From: Lichenicola sp965198575
Lineage (GTDB): Bacteria > Pseudomonadota > Alphaproteobacteria > Acetobacterales > Acetobacteraceae
DNA length: 64,000 nt
Assembly (NCBI RefSeq): GCF_965198575.1
Contig: NZ_OZ240671.1
Location: 2,790,001-2,854,000 of the forward strand
Direction of reading: 5' to 3'
Shown here one piece after another: positions 8,371 to 17,089 of the stretch. The first letter of the stretch is position 1, and every line of letters begins with the position of its first letter. A model generated the notes under the pieces. That model did not search any database. It saw nothing but the letters and a program-made list of their open reading frames with translations, and was not told where the DNA came from. The translations under genes and the position numbers were made by a program.

Positions 8371-9927
8371 TCAGCCGGTGTTCCTGGCCCGGCGGCGCGA
8401 GGCGAGGTCGATCGGCGCACCCATGACGCCCCGCTCGCGGGCCCAGATGACCAGCTTCGCGCGGCTATCTACCGCCGTCTTGCGATACAGGCTGGCGACG
8501 TGGTTGCGCACCGTGTTGCGCGAGAGCCCAAGCCGGTCGCCGATCGCGGTGTCGTCGAACCCCTGGCAGACCAGTCCGAGAACCTCCCTGGCCCGCGGCG
8601 GCAGGGACGCCAGCGAGGTGGTCCCTGCGGTCGCGGAGGCGTTCTCCTGGTCGCCGGCGGTCGCTGCATCGAGGTCCGGGCTTCCTGTCTGCCGGCGCGC
8701 GAGCTTGTCCAGCACCGCCTCGGTGAACCAGCTGGTATCCTGCATGACCGCGGCGATCGCCTCGGCGACCTCGAGCTTCGAGCGCTGCCGGGCGACGATG
8801 TTCTGCGCCACCAGCAGCACGCAACTCTGCTCGCGGATCTCGACCAGTTCGGCAGAAACCAGACAATCGAGCGTCTCGTCGGACTGCGTGCGCAGGGCCA
8901 GGGCAAGATTGGACACGCGCCCGTCGCGGCGCAGCAGCCGGTCGAGCATCGTCGTGGTCTCGGGGTCGCGCCAGAGCGACAGGCTGCCCGCGGTGGCGCC
9001 GGCGATCGCGTCGGCGGCATGGCCGGTCTCGCGGGCGAATGCCTCGTTGGCCAGCAGGAACCGCCAGTCCTTCCACACCATGATGGCGGTCGGCACCGGC
9101 GCCATGCGGAACGCCAGCTCGAAACGCTCTTCGCTGCGTCGCAGGGCGGCCTCGGCCTGGCGACGCCCGTCCAGATCGGCGAAGGTGAACAGCATGCATT
9201 TGAGCTCGCCGATCTCGATCGGCTGGCCGGCCACGATGACGCTCTTCTCGCCACCGTTCGGAAGCTGCAGCATCGCCTCCATCTGCGGCACGGTGCGGCC
9301 GGCCTGCAGCCGCTCGATCGCCAGCTCGCGCCTGGCCGCACCCTCGAGAATGTCCACCTCGTAGATCGAGCGGCCGACGATGTCCGCCTGCGCCCAGCCG
9401 GTCATGTCCAGGAAGCCCTGGTTGACGCGGATGTGGCGCAGGTCGCGCAGACGGACGATCAGGGCGGGCGCCGGGTTGGCGTTGAACGCGCTCTCGAAGC
9501 GCTCCTCGGCGTTGTAGCGTTCGGTCTCGTCATCGAGGATCAGCACCAGCAGGTCGCGCTGGCCCTCATCGTCGGTCAGCACCAGGCTGCGGATGCGGTG
9601 CGTCCAACGCGAGTCCTTCTCTCCAGCGGGCGTCACGTCGACCACCACCTCGTCGAACGTCTCGCCCGCCATCACCCGCTCGATCGGACTGCATCCCTCC
9701 GACATGCGATGGCGGTTGCGATACCGCAGCTCGAAGCGCCGGCAATACTCCTGGACGGTGGCGCCGAGGCCTTCGATGCTGCTGACGCCGTGCATCTCGA
9801 GCGCGGTCTCGTTGGCCCAGACGAGGCTCTCGTCGGTCTCGATCAGGATCACGCCGTCGCTCATGCGGGCGATGATCTGCTGCAGGTAGCGGTACCGCGC
9901 GTGCTGGCTGGGAATGCTCCCCGACAT
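8371..9927 (-). CDS. PAS-domain LuxR-type transcriptional regulator
   Basis: 518-residue cytoplasmic sensor-regulator without membrane segments. Three PAS-like regions follow each other: about residues 15-125 (IIARMSDGVILIETDESLVWANETALEMHG), 140-250 (ESAFNANPAPALIVRLRDLRHIRVNQGFLDMTG) and 265-380 (AFRMAPVPTAIMVWKDWRFLLANEAFARETG). The C-terminal LuxR helix-turn-helix at about 445-510 reads LPPRAREVLGLVCQGFDDTAIGDRLGLSRNTVRNHVASLYRK. The ATG at 9927 has GGGAGGG upstream and is preferred to one at 9975. No phosphoacceptor receiver domain is seen, so it probably senses a ligand, redox state or light directly. It sits next to csbD and may control the stress genes, but that is only context. Confidence 0.88.
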   Translation of the reverse strand: MSGSIPSQHARYRYLQQIIARMSDGVILIETDESLVWANETALEMHGVSSIEGLGATVQEYCRRFELRYRNRHRMSEGCSPIERVMAGETFDEVVVDVTPAGEKDSRWTHRIRSLVLTDDEGQRDLLVLILDDETERYNAEERFESAFNANPAPALIVRLRDLRHIRVNQGFLDMTGWAQADIVGRSIYEVDILEGAARRELAIERLQAGRTVPQMEAMLQLPNGGEKSVIVAGQPIEIGELKCMLFTFADLDGRRQAEAALRRSEERFELAFRMAPVPTAIMVWKDWRFLLANEAFARETGHAADAIAGATAGSLSLWRDPETTTMLDRLLRRDGRVSNLALALRTQSDETLDCLVSAELVEIREQSCVLLVAQNIVARQRSKLEVAEAIAAVMQDTSWFTEAVLDKLARRQTGSPDLDAATAGDQENASATAGTTSLASLPPRAREVLGLVCQGFDDTAIGDRLGLSRNTVRNHVASLYRKTAVDSRAKLVIWARERGVMGAPIDLASRRRARNTG

Positions 9928-10059
9928 GGCCGACCCTCCCGGTTCCGCGATCAGTCTCCAACGACCGGGCGGCACTCCGGTTCACGACCGCGACAGGCGG
10001 TTGCATCCGTTCGCCTGAACCGCCGATATCCCTGCCGGTCGGATGAGGCACGCAACGGG

Positions 10060-10812
10060 ATGACAAGGACGGCACCAGCCACGTGGCGTGCACCGATAGC
10101 GCGCGGGATGACGCTTCCCGAGCTGGGTCTGCGCTACTGGGTGGCGATCTCGCTCGCCAGCGTGTTCGGGGCCAACCTCGGCGACTTCGTGGCGCACGAC
10201 CTGCATCTCGGCCACTGGCAGGGCTTGTTCCCGTTGGCGCTGCTCATGGCGGCGATCCTGCTCCTGCAGCGCCGCGTGACGGGGGAGGGCTGCTACTGGG
10301 CCGGCATCATCGTGGTCCGGACCGCGGCGACCAACCTCGCGGACCTGCTGACCCACGACATGCATGTCGCCTATCCTTGGGTGATCCTCGGGCTGGCGGT
10401 CCTGCTGTGCCTGCTGGTCGGGGGCCAGCTGGTGCGAGCAGGCCGCGATCGGCTGGTCGCGGATGGCTGGTACTGGGCGGCGATGCTGACCGCGGGCACG
10501 CTCGGCACCGCCATCGGCGACTGTGTGGCGGACCGCTTCGGCCTCGGGCCAGGCGGCGGCACGCTGGTCCTCGGGCCCATCATGGTGGTCGTCCTGGCTG
10601 CCGGCCGGGGTTCGCAGTGGTCGGGCCGGCTGGCCTACTGGTCGGGCATCGTCGCGGTGCGGTCGGCCGGGACGACGGCGGGCGACTACTGGGTGCGTGC
10701 GCCGTGGATCGATCCGGGCCTGCCGCTCGCCACGGCCTGCTCGGGTGCGGTATTCGTGGCGACGGTGCTGCTGTGGCGACCGCGGCGGATGGCAACCGCG
10801 GCGACGGTCTAG
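10060..10812 (+). CDS. Integral membrane protein with four internal repeats (COG4705-like)
   Basis: 250-residue very hydrophobic protein with about eight membrane segments built from four similar units. Each unit carries a small-residue plus acidic motif near its start: GANLGDFVAHDL (about residue 38), ATNLADLLTHDM (about 92), GTAIGDCVADRF (about 150) and GTTAGDYWVRAP (about 207). The opening LPELGLRYWV and the repeated G-x-x-x-(G/A)-D pattern resemble the COG4705 family of uncharacterised membrane proteins. The conserved buried acids suggest ion or metal handling, which is inference. The ATG at 10060 is used; ATG 10108 is an alternative. Its stop codon overlaps that of the convergent SDR gene inside one CTAG. 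Confidence 0.75.
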   Translation: MTRTAPATWRAPIARGMTLPELGLRYWVAISLASVFGANLGDFVAHDLHLGHWQGLFPLALLMAAILLLQRRVTGEGCYWAGIIVVRTAATNLADLLTHDMHVAYPWVILGLAVLLCLLVGGQLVRAGRDRLVADGWYWAAMLTAGTLGTAIGDCVADRFGLGPGGGTLVLGPIMVVVLAAGRGSQWSGRLAYWSGIVAVRSAGTTAGDYWVRAPWIDPGLPLATACSGAVFVATVLLWRPRRMATAATV

Positions 10813-11567
10813 AAGATCATCCCGCCGGCGACATCGATGGTGCTGCCGGTAATCCAGCCGGCCTCGTCGGATACGGAGTAGGCCACGAACGCGGCGACAT
10901 CCTTCGGCAGGCCGACACGCCCGAGCAGGGTCTTGGCGACCAGGAAGTCGGTCATGCCCTTGGCGGACTCCGCGTTGCCTTCGGTCGCGGTGAACCCGGG
11001 GGCGACCCCCACCACCCGGATCCGGCGTGGTCCGAGCTCCATCGCCAGCGAGCGCGTCAGGGTGTCGACCGCGCCCTTGGTCGAGCAATAGACATGCACC
11101 ATCGGATACGGGCTCTTCGCCAGGCCAGAGCTGATATTGACGATCACGCCACCTTCGGGAAGCACGCGCGCCGCCGCCTGGGTTGTCAGCAGCAGTCCGC
11201 GCACGTTCAAGGCGTAGTGCGCGTCGAAGCTTTCCGCGGTGAGGCTCTCGAGCGTGTCGGTCCGGTAGATGCCGGCGTTGTTGACCAGGATGTCGAGGCG
11301 GCCGAATTTCTGCAGGCTGGCATCGATCAGAGTCTGGATCTCGGCCGGCTTCGAGATGTCGGCCTGCACCGCGAACGCCGTGCCGCCTGCCGCTTCGATC
11401 CGGGCAACGACCGCGTCGGCGGTACCGTCGGAGCGCGTGTAGTTGACGATCACCGACGCTCCGTCGGCCGCAAGACGCTCGGCGATGCCGGCGCCGATGC
11501 CCTTCGATGATCCGGTGACGATCGCCACTTTTCCGTCAAGGCTGGCCAAGATCGCCTCCGAATCCAT
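10809..11567 (-). CDS. SDR family oxidoreductase
   Basis: 252-residue classical short-chain dehydrogenase/reductase. The cofactor motif GSSKGIGAG is near residue 18, NNAG near 93 and NISSG near 140. The active-site Tyr and Lys lie in YCSTKGAVDTLTRSLAMELG, and the C terminus is GWITGSTIDVAGGMIF. The pattern fits NADP-dependent 3-oxoacyl-ACP/glucose dehydrogenase-like members, but the substrate cannot be told from sequence. The ATG at 11567 gives a normal N terminus (MDSEAILASLDGKVAIVTG); a TTG at 11612 is a longer option. It is divergent from the tetR gene, which is its likely repressor. Confidence 0.92.
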   Translation of the reverse strand: MDSEAILASLDGKVAIVTGSSKGIGAGIAERLAADGASVIVNYTRSDGTADAVVARIEAAGGTAFAVQADISKPAEIQTLIDASLQKFGRLDILVNNAGIYRTDTLESLTAESFDAHYALNVRGLLLTTQAAARVLPEGGVIVNISSGLAKSPYPMVHVYCSTKGAVDTLTRSLAMELGPRRIRVVGVAPGFTATEGNAESAKGMTDFLVAKTLLGRVGLPKDVAAFVAYSVSDEAGWITGSTIDVAGGMIF

Positions 11568-11621
11568 ATCGATCACTACGGTATGGCTACGGTGCGCGAT
11601 GCCGCGGGTCAAGCCTTATGT

Positions 11622-11633
11622 TAGTGAGCACTA
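11622..11633. promoter_or_regulatory. TetR-type operator candidate between SDR and tetR
   Basis: TAGTGAGCACTA consists of perfect 5-bp inverted arms TAGTG and CACTA around a 2-nt centre. It lies in the short divergent region and touches the proposed tetR start codon at 11633, a position that would let the repressor block its own gene and the divergent SDR gene. Confidence 0.5.
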
Positions 11634-12256
11634 TGGAAATGGATCTTGAGCCTGTTCGTCGCAAACGTGGCCGGCGATTGTCCTTCGACCGCGACGCCGC
11701 CCTGCACCAGGCGATGCTGCTGTTCTGGCGCCACGGCTATGAAGGGACGTCGCTGAACGCCCTGACCGAGGCCCTCGGGGTCACGCCGCCGAGCATCTAC
11801 ACGGCGTTCGGGGACAAGAAGCGGCTGTTCCGGGAGGCGGTCGGGCTCTATCTGTCCGGCGGACCGGGGGCCCGGCAGATCATCGACCAGGCGGTGACGG
11901 CGCGTGCGGCGGCGCATGAGCTGCTGAGCGCTGCCGCAGCCGGATACACCGGGCCGGACAGGCCCTCGGGCTGCCTTCTCGCCACCTCGGCGATCAGCTG
12001 TTCACCGGAATCCGCCGAGATCCAGTCCGAGCTCGGCGAGATCCGGCGCGGCATCGAGCAGCATCTGCGGCAGCGGATCGCGGGTGATATCGCGTCCGGC
12101 GCGCTCCCCCCCGGCACCGACGCCACGGCCCTGGCGGGGCTGGTGGTGGCGGTGATCCAGGGCATGTCGACGCTGGCCCGCGATGGCGCCTCCACGGCGC
12201 ATGTCCGGATGATCGCCGACGCCGCGATGGCCGCCTGGCCGCCGGACCCGGCCTGA
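11633..12256 (+). CDS. TetR/AcrR family transcriptional regulator
   Basis: 207-residue repressor. The N-terminal helix-turn-helix is clear: residues 12-60 include DRDAALHQAMLLFWRHGYEGTSLNALTEALGVTPPSIYTAFGDKKRLFREAV, with the canonical SIYTAFGDK recognition turn. The C-terminal ligand domain contains a SGCLLATSAI segment typical of the AcrR subgroup that includes YxaF/NemR-like repressors. Possible starts are ATG 11618, 11633 and 11639; 11633 is chosen since the operator-like palindrome ends there. It is divergent from the SDR gene, and such pairs usually mean that the enzyme's expression is released by its substrate or a related electrophile. Confidence 0.9.
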   Translation: MEMDLEPVRRKRGRRLSFDRDAALHQAMLLFWRHGYEGTSLNALTEALGVTPPSIYTAFGDKKRLFREAVGLYLSGGPGARQIIDQAVTARAAAHELLSAAAAGYTGPDRPSGCLLATSAISCSPESAEIQSELGEIRRGIEQHLRQRIAGDIASGALPPGTDATALAGLVVAVIQGMSTLARDGASTAHVRMIADAAMAAWPPDPA

Positions 12257-12310
12257 GAACCGGCGCCGTCGGGGGGTGGGCAGCTCGACGCCGCGCGCCG
12301 ACCTGATCGG

Positions 12311-13504
12311 CTACTTCATGGCACGTCGCATGGCGAGCACGGCCGGGATCGTCAGGAGTGCGGCGGTGGCGGCGGCGAGCACGCCCGGGGTGCGTCCCGC
12401 ATGGTCGCCGATGACCCCGAACACTATCGGGGCCAGGGCGCCCGATCCGATCACGCCGGTGTAGAAGATCGCAAAGGCACGGCCGACATCGCTGGTCGGC
12501 GCCAGTTCAGGAACCGTGCCGTACAGCACCGAGGACGTGCCGTTCAGCACGACGCCCAGCAGCGGCAGCACCACGAGTGCCGGTGCGAGCGGGAGCATCA
12601 GCACGGTGACGATCAAGAGCGCGGTCACGAGCTCGGTGCCGATCACGCTGGCCACCACGCCGAACCGGTCGCCGATCCAGCCGCAGACCGCCTTGCCGAA
12701 CGCACCGCCGGCGAACAGCACCGCAAAGGCGAAGCCGATCGCGGTCTCGTGGCCGCCCTTGGCGTGCAGCAGGAAGGGCAGGAACAGCAGGAAACCCATG
12801 CGGGTGGCAGTGTCGAGCACGCCCACCAGCACGAGGAGGCGGAAGCCGGCGCGCGATCCGGAGCCCTGCCGGCCACCGGCCCGGGCAACCGTCGCGACGA
12901 GGCCGCGCGGCAGCAGGACGCACAGTGCCGCCGCGCCGACCACGCCGACGACACCCACGATGGCCGTGGCACCCCGCCACGGAACCACCAGCAGCAGCAG
13001 CGCCACGGCAGCCGGGAAGGCCGATTTTCCGAGATCGCCGGCGAAGTTGTAGATGCCGAGCCAGCGCCGCGCGCCGGCCTCGAACGCCTCCGAGACCAGC
13101 AGCGAGGCGCGGGGATGCTGCACGCTCGATCCGACGCCGGCGAGCAACAGGCCGACGCAGAGCCACGCGAGTCCGCCCGGCAGGCTCACCACCAGGTAGC
13201 CGCCGGCGGCGACCAGCGTGGCACCGGCCAGCACGAGCCGGCCGCCGATCCGCCGCGTCCAGGCATCCGCGGGGATCTGCAGACCTCCCATGGTGCCGGA
13301 GTAGAGGCACCGCAGCAGCGCCAGCTCGGCGAAACCTAGGCCGAACTGCCGCTGCCAGACCGGCAGCAGGACGTAGATCAGGTCGGTGTAGCCGTCATGC
13401 ACGAAATGGGCGAGGCAGGCGCCGAACAGCGTGCGAAGCGATCCGGACCTGCGGGCACTTGTGTCGGCCTCGATGTCGGTTGCCGCGGCAGGGCTCGGGT
13501 TCAT
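12311..13504 (-). CDS. MFS transporter, Fsr-like
   Basis: 397-residue inner-membrane protein with about twelve hydrophobic segments. The first segment motif HFVHDGYTDLIYVLLPVWQRQFGL and the later VGSSVQHPRASLLVSEAF are characteristic of the Fsr (fosmidomycin-resistance) branch of the major facilitator superfamily, so it is probably a drug or metabolite exporter. The substrate is unknown. ATG 13504 is used; 13519 is an equally possible start. It is divergent from a GcvA-like LysR gene with a 93-nt gap, which suggests regulation by that protein. Confidence 0.88.
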   Translation of the reverse strand: MNPSPAAATDIEADTSARRSGSLRTLFGACLAHFVHDGYTDLIYVLLPVWQRQFGLGFAELALLRCLYSGTMGGLQIPADAWTRRIGGRLVLAGATLVAAGGYLVVSLPGGLAWLCVGLLLAGVGSSVQHPRASLLVSEAFEAGARRWLGIYNFAGDLGKSAFPAAVALLLLVVPWRGATAIVGVVGVVGAAALCVLLPRGLVATVARAGGRQGSGSRAGFRLLVLVGVLDTATRMGFLLFLPFLLHAKGGHETAIGFAFAVLFAGGAFGKAVCGWIGDRFGVVASVIGTELVTALLIVTVLMLPLAPALVVLPLLGVVLNGTSSVLYGTVPELAPTSDVGRAFAIFYTGVIGSGALAPIVFGVIGDHAGRTPGVLAAATAALLTIPAVLAMRRAMK

Positions 13505-13597
13505 CGTCGTTCTCTGCATGCGACGGTCATAGAAGCCCGCGTCGCCGCCGTTTAGCCGCTTGCTCCTCGCCGGTATTGTCAGGTTTTCTCACAGGTC

Positions 13598-14521
13598 ATG
13601 CGGCATCTCCCTCCTTTATCGGCGTTGCGCGTCTTCGAGGTTGCGGCCCGGACAACCAGCTATGTCGAGGCCGGGCGCGAGCTCGGGCTCACCCACGGCG
13701 CGATCAGTCGCCAGATCGCGGCACTCGAGACCTGGCTCGGCCAGCGGCTGTTCGTCCGGGTGGGCCGACGCATGGTGGCGACACCGGCCGCGCGGGCGTT
13801 CGCCACCGAGATCAGCCAGGCGTTCGATCGCATGACCACTGCCGCGGGGGCACTCGGCAAGCTGGAAGCCGCTCGCCTGCTGCGGGTGAGTGCGCCCACC
13901 ACCTTCGCGATGCGCTGGTTGATCCCGAGGCTGAGCGCGTTCGAGGCGCTGCGGCCGGAGGTCGAGATCAGCGTCACCACCGCGACCACCCTGCATGAGG
14001 AACTGCGCGGCGGCTTCGACGTGGCGATCCGGCGCGGCATCGGTCGCCAGGATGGCCCAGCCTGGCCGCAGCACCGCGCGGTGCATTTTCTCGACGAGTT
14101 CGACGTGCTGATCGCAAGTGCCGGCCTGCTGCGGCAGCACCCTGTCGCGCGACCGGAGGACATCCGGGGCGCCGTGCTGCTGGCGAGCGAGACCAGGCCG
14201 GGCGACTGGGCCGACTGGCTGACCGCGGCCGGGTTGCCGCAGCCGCGCAGCCGGCATCGGGTGTTCGACCATTTCTTCGTCACGCTGCAGGCCGTGACGG
14301 ACGGGATGGGTTTCGGCATCGGCCCGCTGCCGGTGCTCGAACGCGAGGTGCAACTCGGCCGTCTGGTGGCACCGCTGCCGGCGATCAGGGTGGAGCGGCC
14401 CGGCTACCACGCGTTGATCCCATTCGACGTGGACAAGTCGCCGTCCCTGGAGGCGTTCGTCGAATGGCTGGTGGATGAGGGGAAATCCTCTGCTACCGGC
14501 AGTGGAGATGGCGCCGGCTGA
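13598..14521 (+). CDS. LysR family regulator, GcvA-like
   Basis: 307-residue transcriptional regulator. The winged helix at residues 1-65 begins MRHLPPLSALRVFEVAARTTSYVEAGRELGLTHGAISRQIAALE, the signature of the GcvA/AmpR branch of LysR regulators. The effector domain follows from about residue 90 (LLRVSAPTTFAMRWLIPRLSAF) and includes the DVAIRRG segment. It is divergent from the MFS exporter gene, the usual LysR arrangement, so the exporter is the probable target. The effector cannot be inferred. Confidence 0.92.
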   Translation: MRHLPPLSALRVFEVAARTTSYVEAGRELGLTHGAISRQIAALETWLGQRLFVRVGRRMVATPAARAFATEISQAFDRMTTAAGALGKLEAARLLRVSAPTTFAMRWLIPRLSAFEALRPEVEISVTTATTLHEELRGGFDVAIRRGIGRQDGPAWPQHRAVHFLDEFDVLIASAGLLRQHPVARPEDIRGAVLLASETRPGDWADWLTAAGLPQPRSRHRVFDHFFVTLQAVTDGMGFGIGPLPVLEREVQLGRLVAPLPAIRVERPGYHALIPFDVDKSPSLEAFVEWLVDEGKSSATGSGDGAG

Positions 14522-15037
14522 AGCTCGAGGCTGCCTGCACCCCGGATCTTGTGCTGGACGCAGGAACGGCTTCTGACCGCGTCGCAACGGCACATCCGGA
14601 AAATGCAAAGCCGTGCGGACCCGGTTCGACAAGGTGACAGATCTGTTCTGCAAGATCGGCCAACTGGGTGCCTGGCTTTCTCTCCTTGTCGAGGGCTGGC
14701 GTGACGTCAACCACTCCTACCGCCTGATCGATCAACATCGGCTGCTGCAGATGCTTGAGATGGATCTCCGTCCGCACCACCAGCATCTCCCGGTTTATCC
14801 GGCAGAGCGGAACCGGCGCGACGGCTGATTTCGATGCGATCGTTGCGGCGATGGAGCGCGTTTCGAGGCTGCGCGGCACTGTGCGCTGTCACGTTCCACC
14901 CGGATGAACGACGCCGACGCGACATGACGGTCCTGCCGCCGGCAGATCCAGCGGGTCATGCGGACGATTGCGGGTTGCCTCGCCAAGCCGCCATCTGTCT
15001 AATCCGCACGCTCTGGAAATGGACCGGCGACCACCGC
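14522..15037. other. Non-coding stretch, no convincing gene
   Basis: About 515 nt after the LysR gene. Two small open frames, 14613-14828 on the plus strand and 14493-14879 on the minus strand, overlap each other, lack good ribosome sites and match no family I know. I see no tRNA-like or repeat structure. Confidence 0.45.
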
Positions 15038-15517
15038 ATGCTTGATCTGGTTTGGTATGGCGTGCTGATCGGCATCGGCGCCACTGTAGCGATGGATATC
15101 TGGGCGCTCGTCCTGTCCCGCTTTCCCGGCGAGAGCCTGCCGAACTGGGCGCCGGTGGGCCGCTGGTTTGGCCACCTGCCGCGCGGGAGGGTGTTCCATG
15201 CCGACATCGCCGCATCCGACCCGCTCGGCGGCGAGCTCGCGATCGGCTGGATCGGCCATTACGCGGTGGGCATCCTGTACGGTGTCGTGTTCCTGCTTTT
15301 CATGGGCCAAGGCTGGCTCGCGCATCCAACCTTTCTGCCGGCCTGGATCTGGGCGATCATCACGGTCGCCGCCGGCTGGTTCCTGCTGCAGCCCGGGCTG
15401 GGCATGGGATGGGCGGCCTCCCGGACCGCAAACCCGACCAAGGTCAGGGTCATGAATCTCGTGGCCCATAGCTGGTTCGCGGTCGGGCTGTACGGAACGG
15501 CGCTGCTGCTGCGTTAG
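15038..15517 (+). CDS. DUF2938 family membrane protein
   Basis: 159-residue membrane protein with four hydrophobic segments. The family pattern is intact: GVLIGIGATVAMDIWALVLSR, then VGRWFGHLPRGRVFHADIAAS, GWIGHYAVGILYGVVFLLFMG and the C-terminal QPGLGMGWAASRT. DUF2938 proteins have no assigned function. ATG 15038 was chosen because it begins directly at the first membrane helix; the frame stays open to 14834, but the added residues look non-coding. It is convergent with the quinoprotein gene, and the two stop codons are adjacent (15515-15520). Confidence 0.88.
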   Translation: MLDLVWYGVLIGIGATVAMDIWALVLSRFPGESLPNWAPVGRWFGHLPRGRVFHADIAASDPLGGELAIGWIGHYAVGILYGVVFLLFMGQGWLAHPTFLPAWIWAIITVAAGWFLLQPGLGMGWAASRTANPTKVRVMNLVAHSWFAVGLYGTALLLR

Positions 15518-16912
15518 CTACCGGCCGGTCGGTGCGATGCGCCAGACCGTGCTGTTGCCGTCCTCGGTCACCAGCAGAGCGCCGTCATGCGCGACGGCCA
15601 CGCCGACCGGTCGTCCCCAGACGCTGTCGTCATCGACCACGAAGCCGGTCATGAAATCCTCGTAGCTGCCGCCCGGAACGCCGTCGTGCAGCCGCACCCG
15701 CACGATCTTGTAGCCGGTGCGCTCGGCGCGGTTCCAGGAGCCGTGCAATGCGACAAACGCGTCGCCGTCCATGCCGGCCGGAAACGCGGCCGGTGCACCC
15801 TTCGGCGGGTCATAGAACGCCATCTGCAACGGCGCCGAATGCGGTTGGATCAGCACGTCCGGGACCGTCACCTGGCCGGCGAGATCCGGCCGTTCGCCGG
15901 CGTGACGCGGGTCCGGGTTGTTGCCGATATAATACCAGGGCCAGCCGAAAAAGGCGCCGGGCCGGACCCGCGTCACATAATCCGGAACGAGATTGTCGCC
16001 GAGCCCGTCACGTTCGTTGGTCGAGCACCACAGCTCGCCGGTGACCGGATGCACCGCAAGGCCGACGCAGTTGCGGATGCCGGAGGCAAAGACATGCCCG
16101 TGCTGGCCGTCCGGGTCGAATGCCAGCACGTCGGCTCGGTTGGCCTCGCCACCCCAGGCGGCACCGCGCAGGGTGTGCGCTTCCCAGTCATGGATCTGCT
16201 GCGCGTCCTGCCGCTTCATTGATTCCGCATCGTTCGACCCCGAGCCCACCGACACGAACATCTGTCGGCCGTCGCGGCTGAACCGGATGTCGCGGGTGGT
16301 GTGGTAGCCGGTGGTCTGCCCGAGCTTCGGCACCACGACCTGCGGCTGGCCGGTCGCCTCGAGGTCACCCGGGCGGTAGGCGAACCGCACCACCTGGTTG
16401 ATCGTCGCCACATAGACCCACTTCGGATCGGGCCCGAGCGGATAGAACGCGATGCCGAACGGTGCGTCGAGGCCACTCGCGAACACCACGTTCGAGAGCG
16501 GATGCGAGGCACCGTCGGCGGCGCGCACTACCCGGATCCGGCCCGGCGTGGTCTCGGCGATGAAGATGTCGCCGTTCGGCGCCACCCGCAGCAGGCGGGG
16601 ATTCTCGAGACCCGTCGCGAACCGCTGCACCGAAAAGCCCGGTGGCACTTTCGGTATCGCCCCATCGGGCTGGTCCACGATCGAGGGCGTGTTGCTGGCG
16701 GACCCGGTCGCGTAGGGGCGCGGCATGTCGGCGGCCACCAGGTGTCGGCTGACCCCGGGGGCGTCGTGATGCCAGTCGCCGTATGCGGCTGCGGCTGCAA
16801 GCGGGGCAGATGTCGGGATCTGCGCCCAGGCGGGCGATCCCGGTGCAGGCAGCAGGCCAGCCGCAAGACAGGCCGTCGCGACAAGACGCGGGGAGTGGCG
16901 TGGCGCCGTCAT
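15518..16912 (-). CDS. PQQ-dependent sugar/sorbosone dehydrogenase-like protein
   Basis: 464-residue exported protein with a signal peptide at residues 1-31 ending in SPAWAQ. The beta-propeller resembles soluble glucose and L-sorbosone dehydrogenases: PPGFSVQRFATGLENPRLLRVAPNGDIFIAET, then the paired LDAPFGIAFYPLG, RDIRFSRDGRQMFVSVGSGSN, ASGIRNCVGLAVHPVTGELWCSTNERDGLGDNLVPDYVT and the end LLVTEDGNSTVWRIA. Members oxidise aldoses or sorbosone with PQQ in the periplasm. ATG 16912 gives a textbook signal peptide; 16951 adds 13 residues. No cytochrome partner or PQQ synthesis gene is in the window. Confidence 0.9.
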   Translation of the reverse strand: MTAPRHSPRLVATACLAAGLLPAPGSPAWAQIPTSAPLAAAAAYGDWHHDAPGVSRHLVAADMPRPYATGSASNTPSIVDQPDGAIPKVPPGFSVQRFATGLENPRLLRVAPNGDIFIAETTPGRIRVVRAADGASHPLSNVVFASGLDAPFGIAFYPLGPDPKWVYVATINQVVRFAYRPGDLEATGQPQVVVPKLGQTTGYHTTRDIRFSRDGRQMFVSVGSGSNDAESMKRQDAQQIHDWEAHTLRGAAWGGEANRADVLAFDPDGQHGHVFASGIRNCVGLAVHPVTGELWCSTNERDGLGDNLVPDYVTRVRPGAFFGWPWYYIGNNPDPRHAGERPDLAGQVTVPDVLIQPHSAPLQMAFYDPPKGAPAAFPAGMDGDAFVALHGSWNRAERTGYKIVRVRLHDGVPGGSYEDFMTGFVVDDDSVWGRPVGVAVAHDGALLVTEDGNSTVWRIAPTGR

Positions 16913-17031
16913 CGCGATCCTCACGCAGCAGGTGAACCAGGCGATCAGCATAAGGAAGGCCGGTTCGAACGGCAGCCTGGGAGGCGTCAGGCATGATCAC
17001 AGACCCGTGTTTGTGCATCGCAGCAAAATCC

Positions 17032-17060
17032 TTGCGCGGCGGGGTTGGGTCGCCTATGTT
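17032..17060 (+). promoter_or_regulatory. Sigma-70-like promoter of the DUF1127 gene
   Basis: TTGCGC at 17032-17037 and TATGTT at 17055-17060 are separated by 17 nt, a good spacing for a housekeeping promoter. The -10 element lies 29 nt upstream of the DUF1127 start, which has AGGAG as ribosome site. Confidence 0.45.
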
Positions 17061-17089
17061 GCGTTGCACAATAACCAGGAGCGAGTTTC

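Noticed and set aside
6405..8426. A plus-strand open frame of about 670 codons, preceded by AGGAGG, opposite the GlsB, DUF2382 and CsbD genes
   Set aside because: The ribosome-like AGGAGG is tempting, but the product has no hydrophobic pattern or family motif and covers three recognised genes.
14493..14879. A possible 128-residue minus-strand protein between LysR and DUF2938 genes
   Set aside because: No family resemblance, no ribosome site, overlaps the LysR end and an opposing small frame; kept only as a note in the gap entry.
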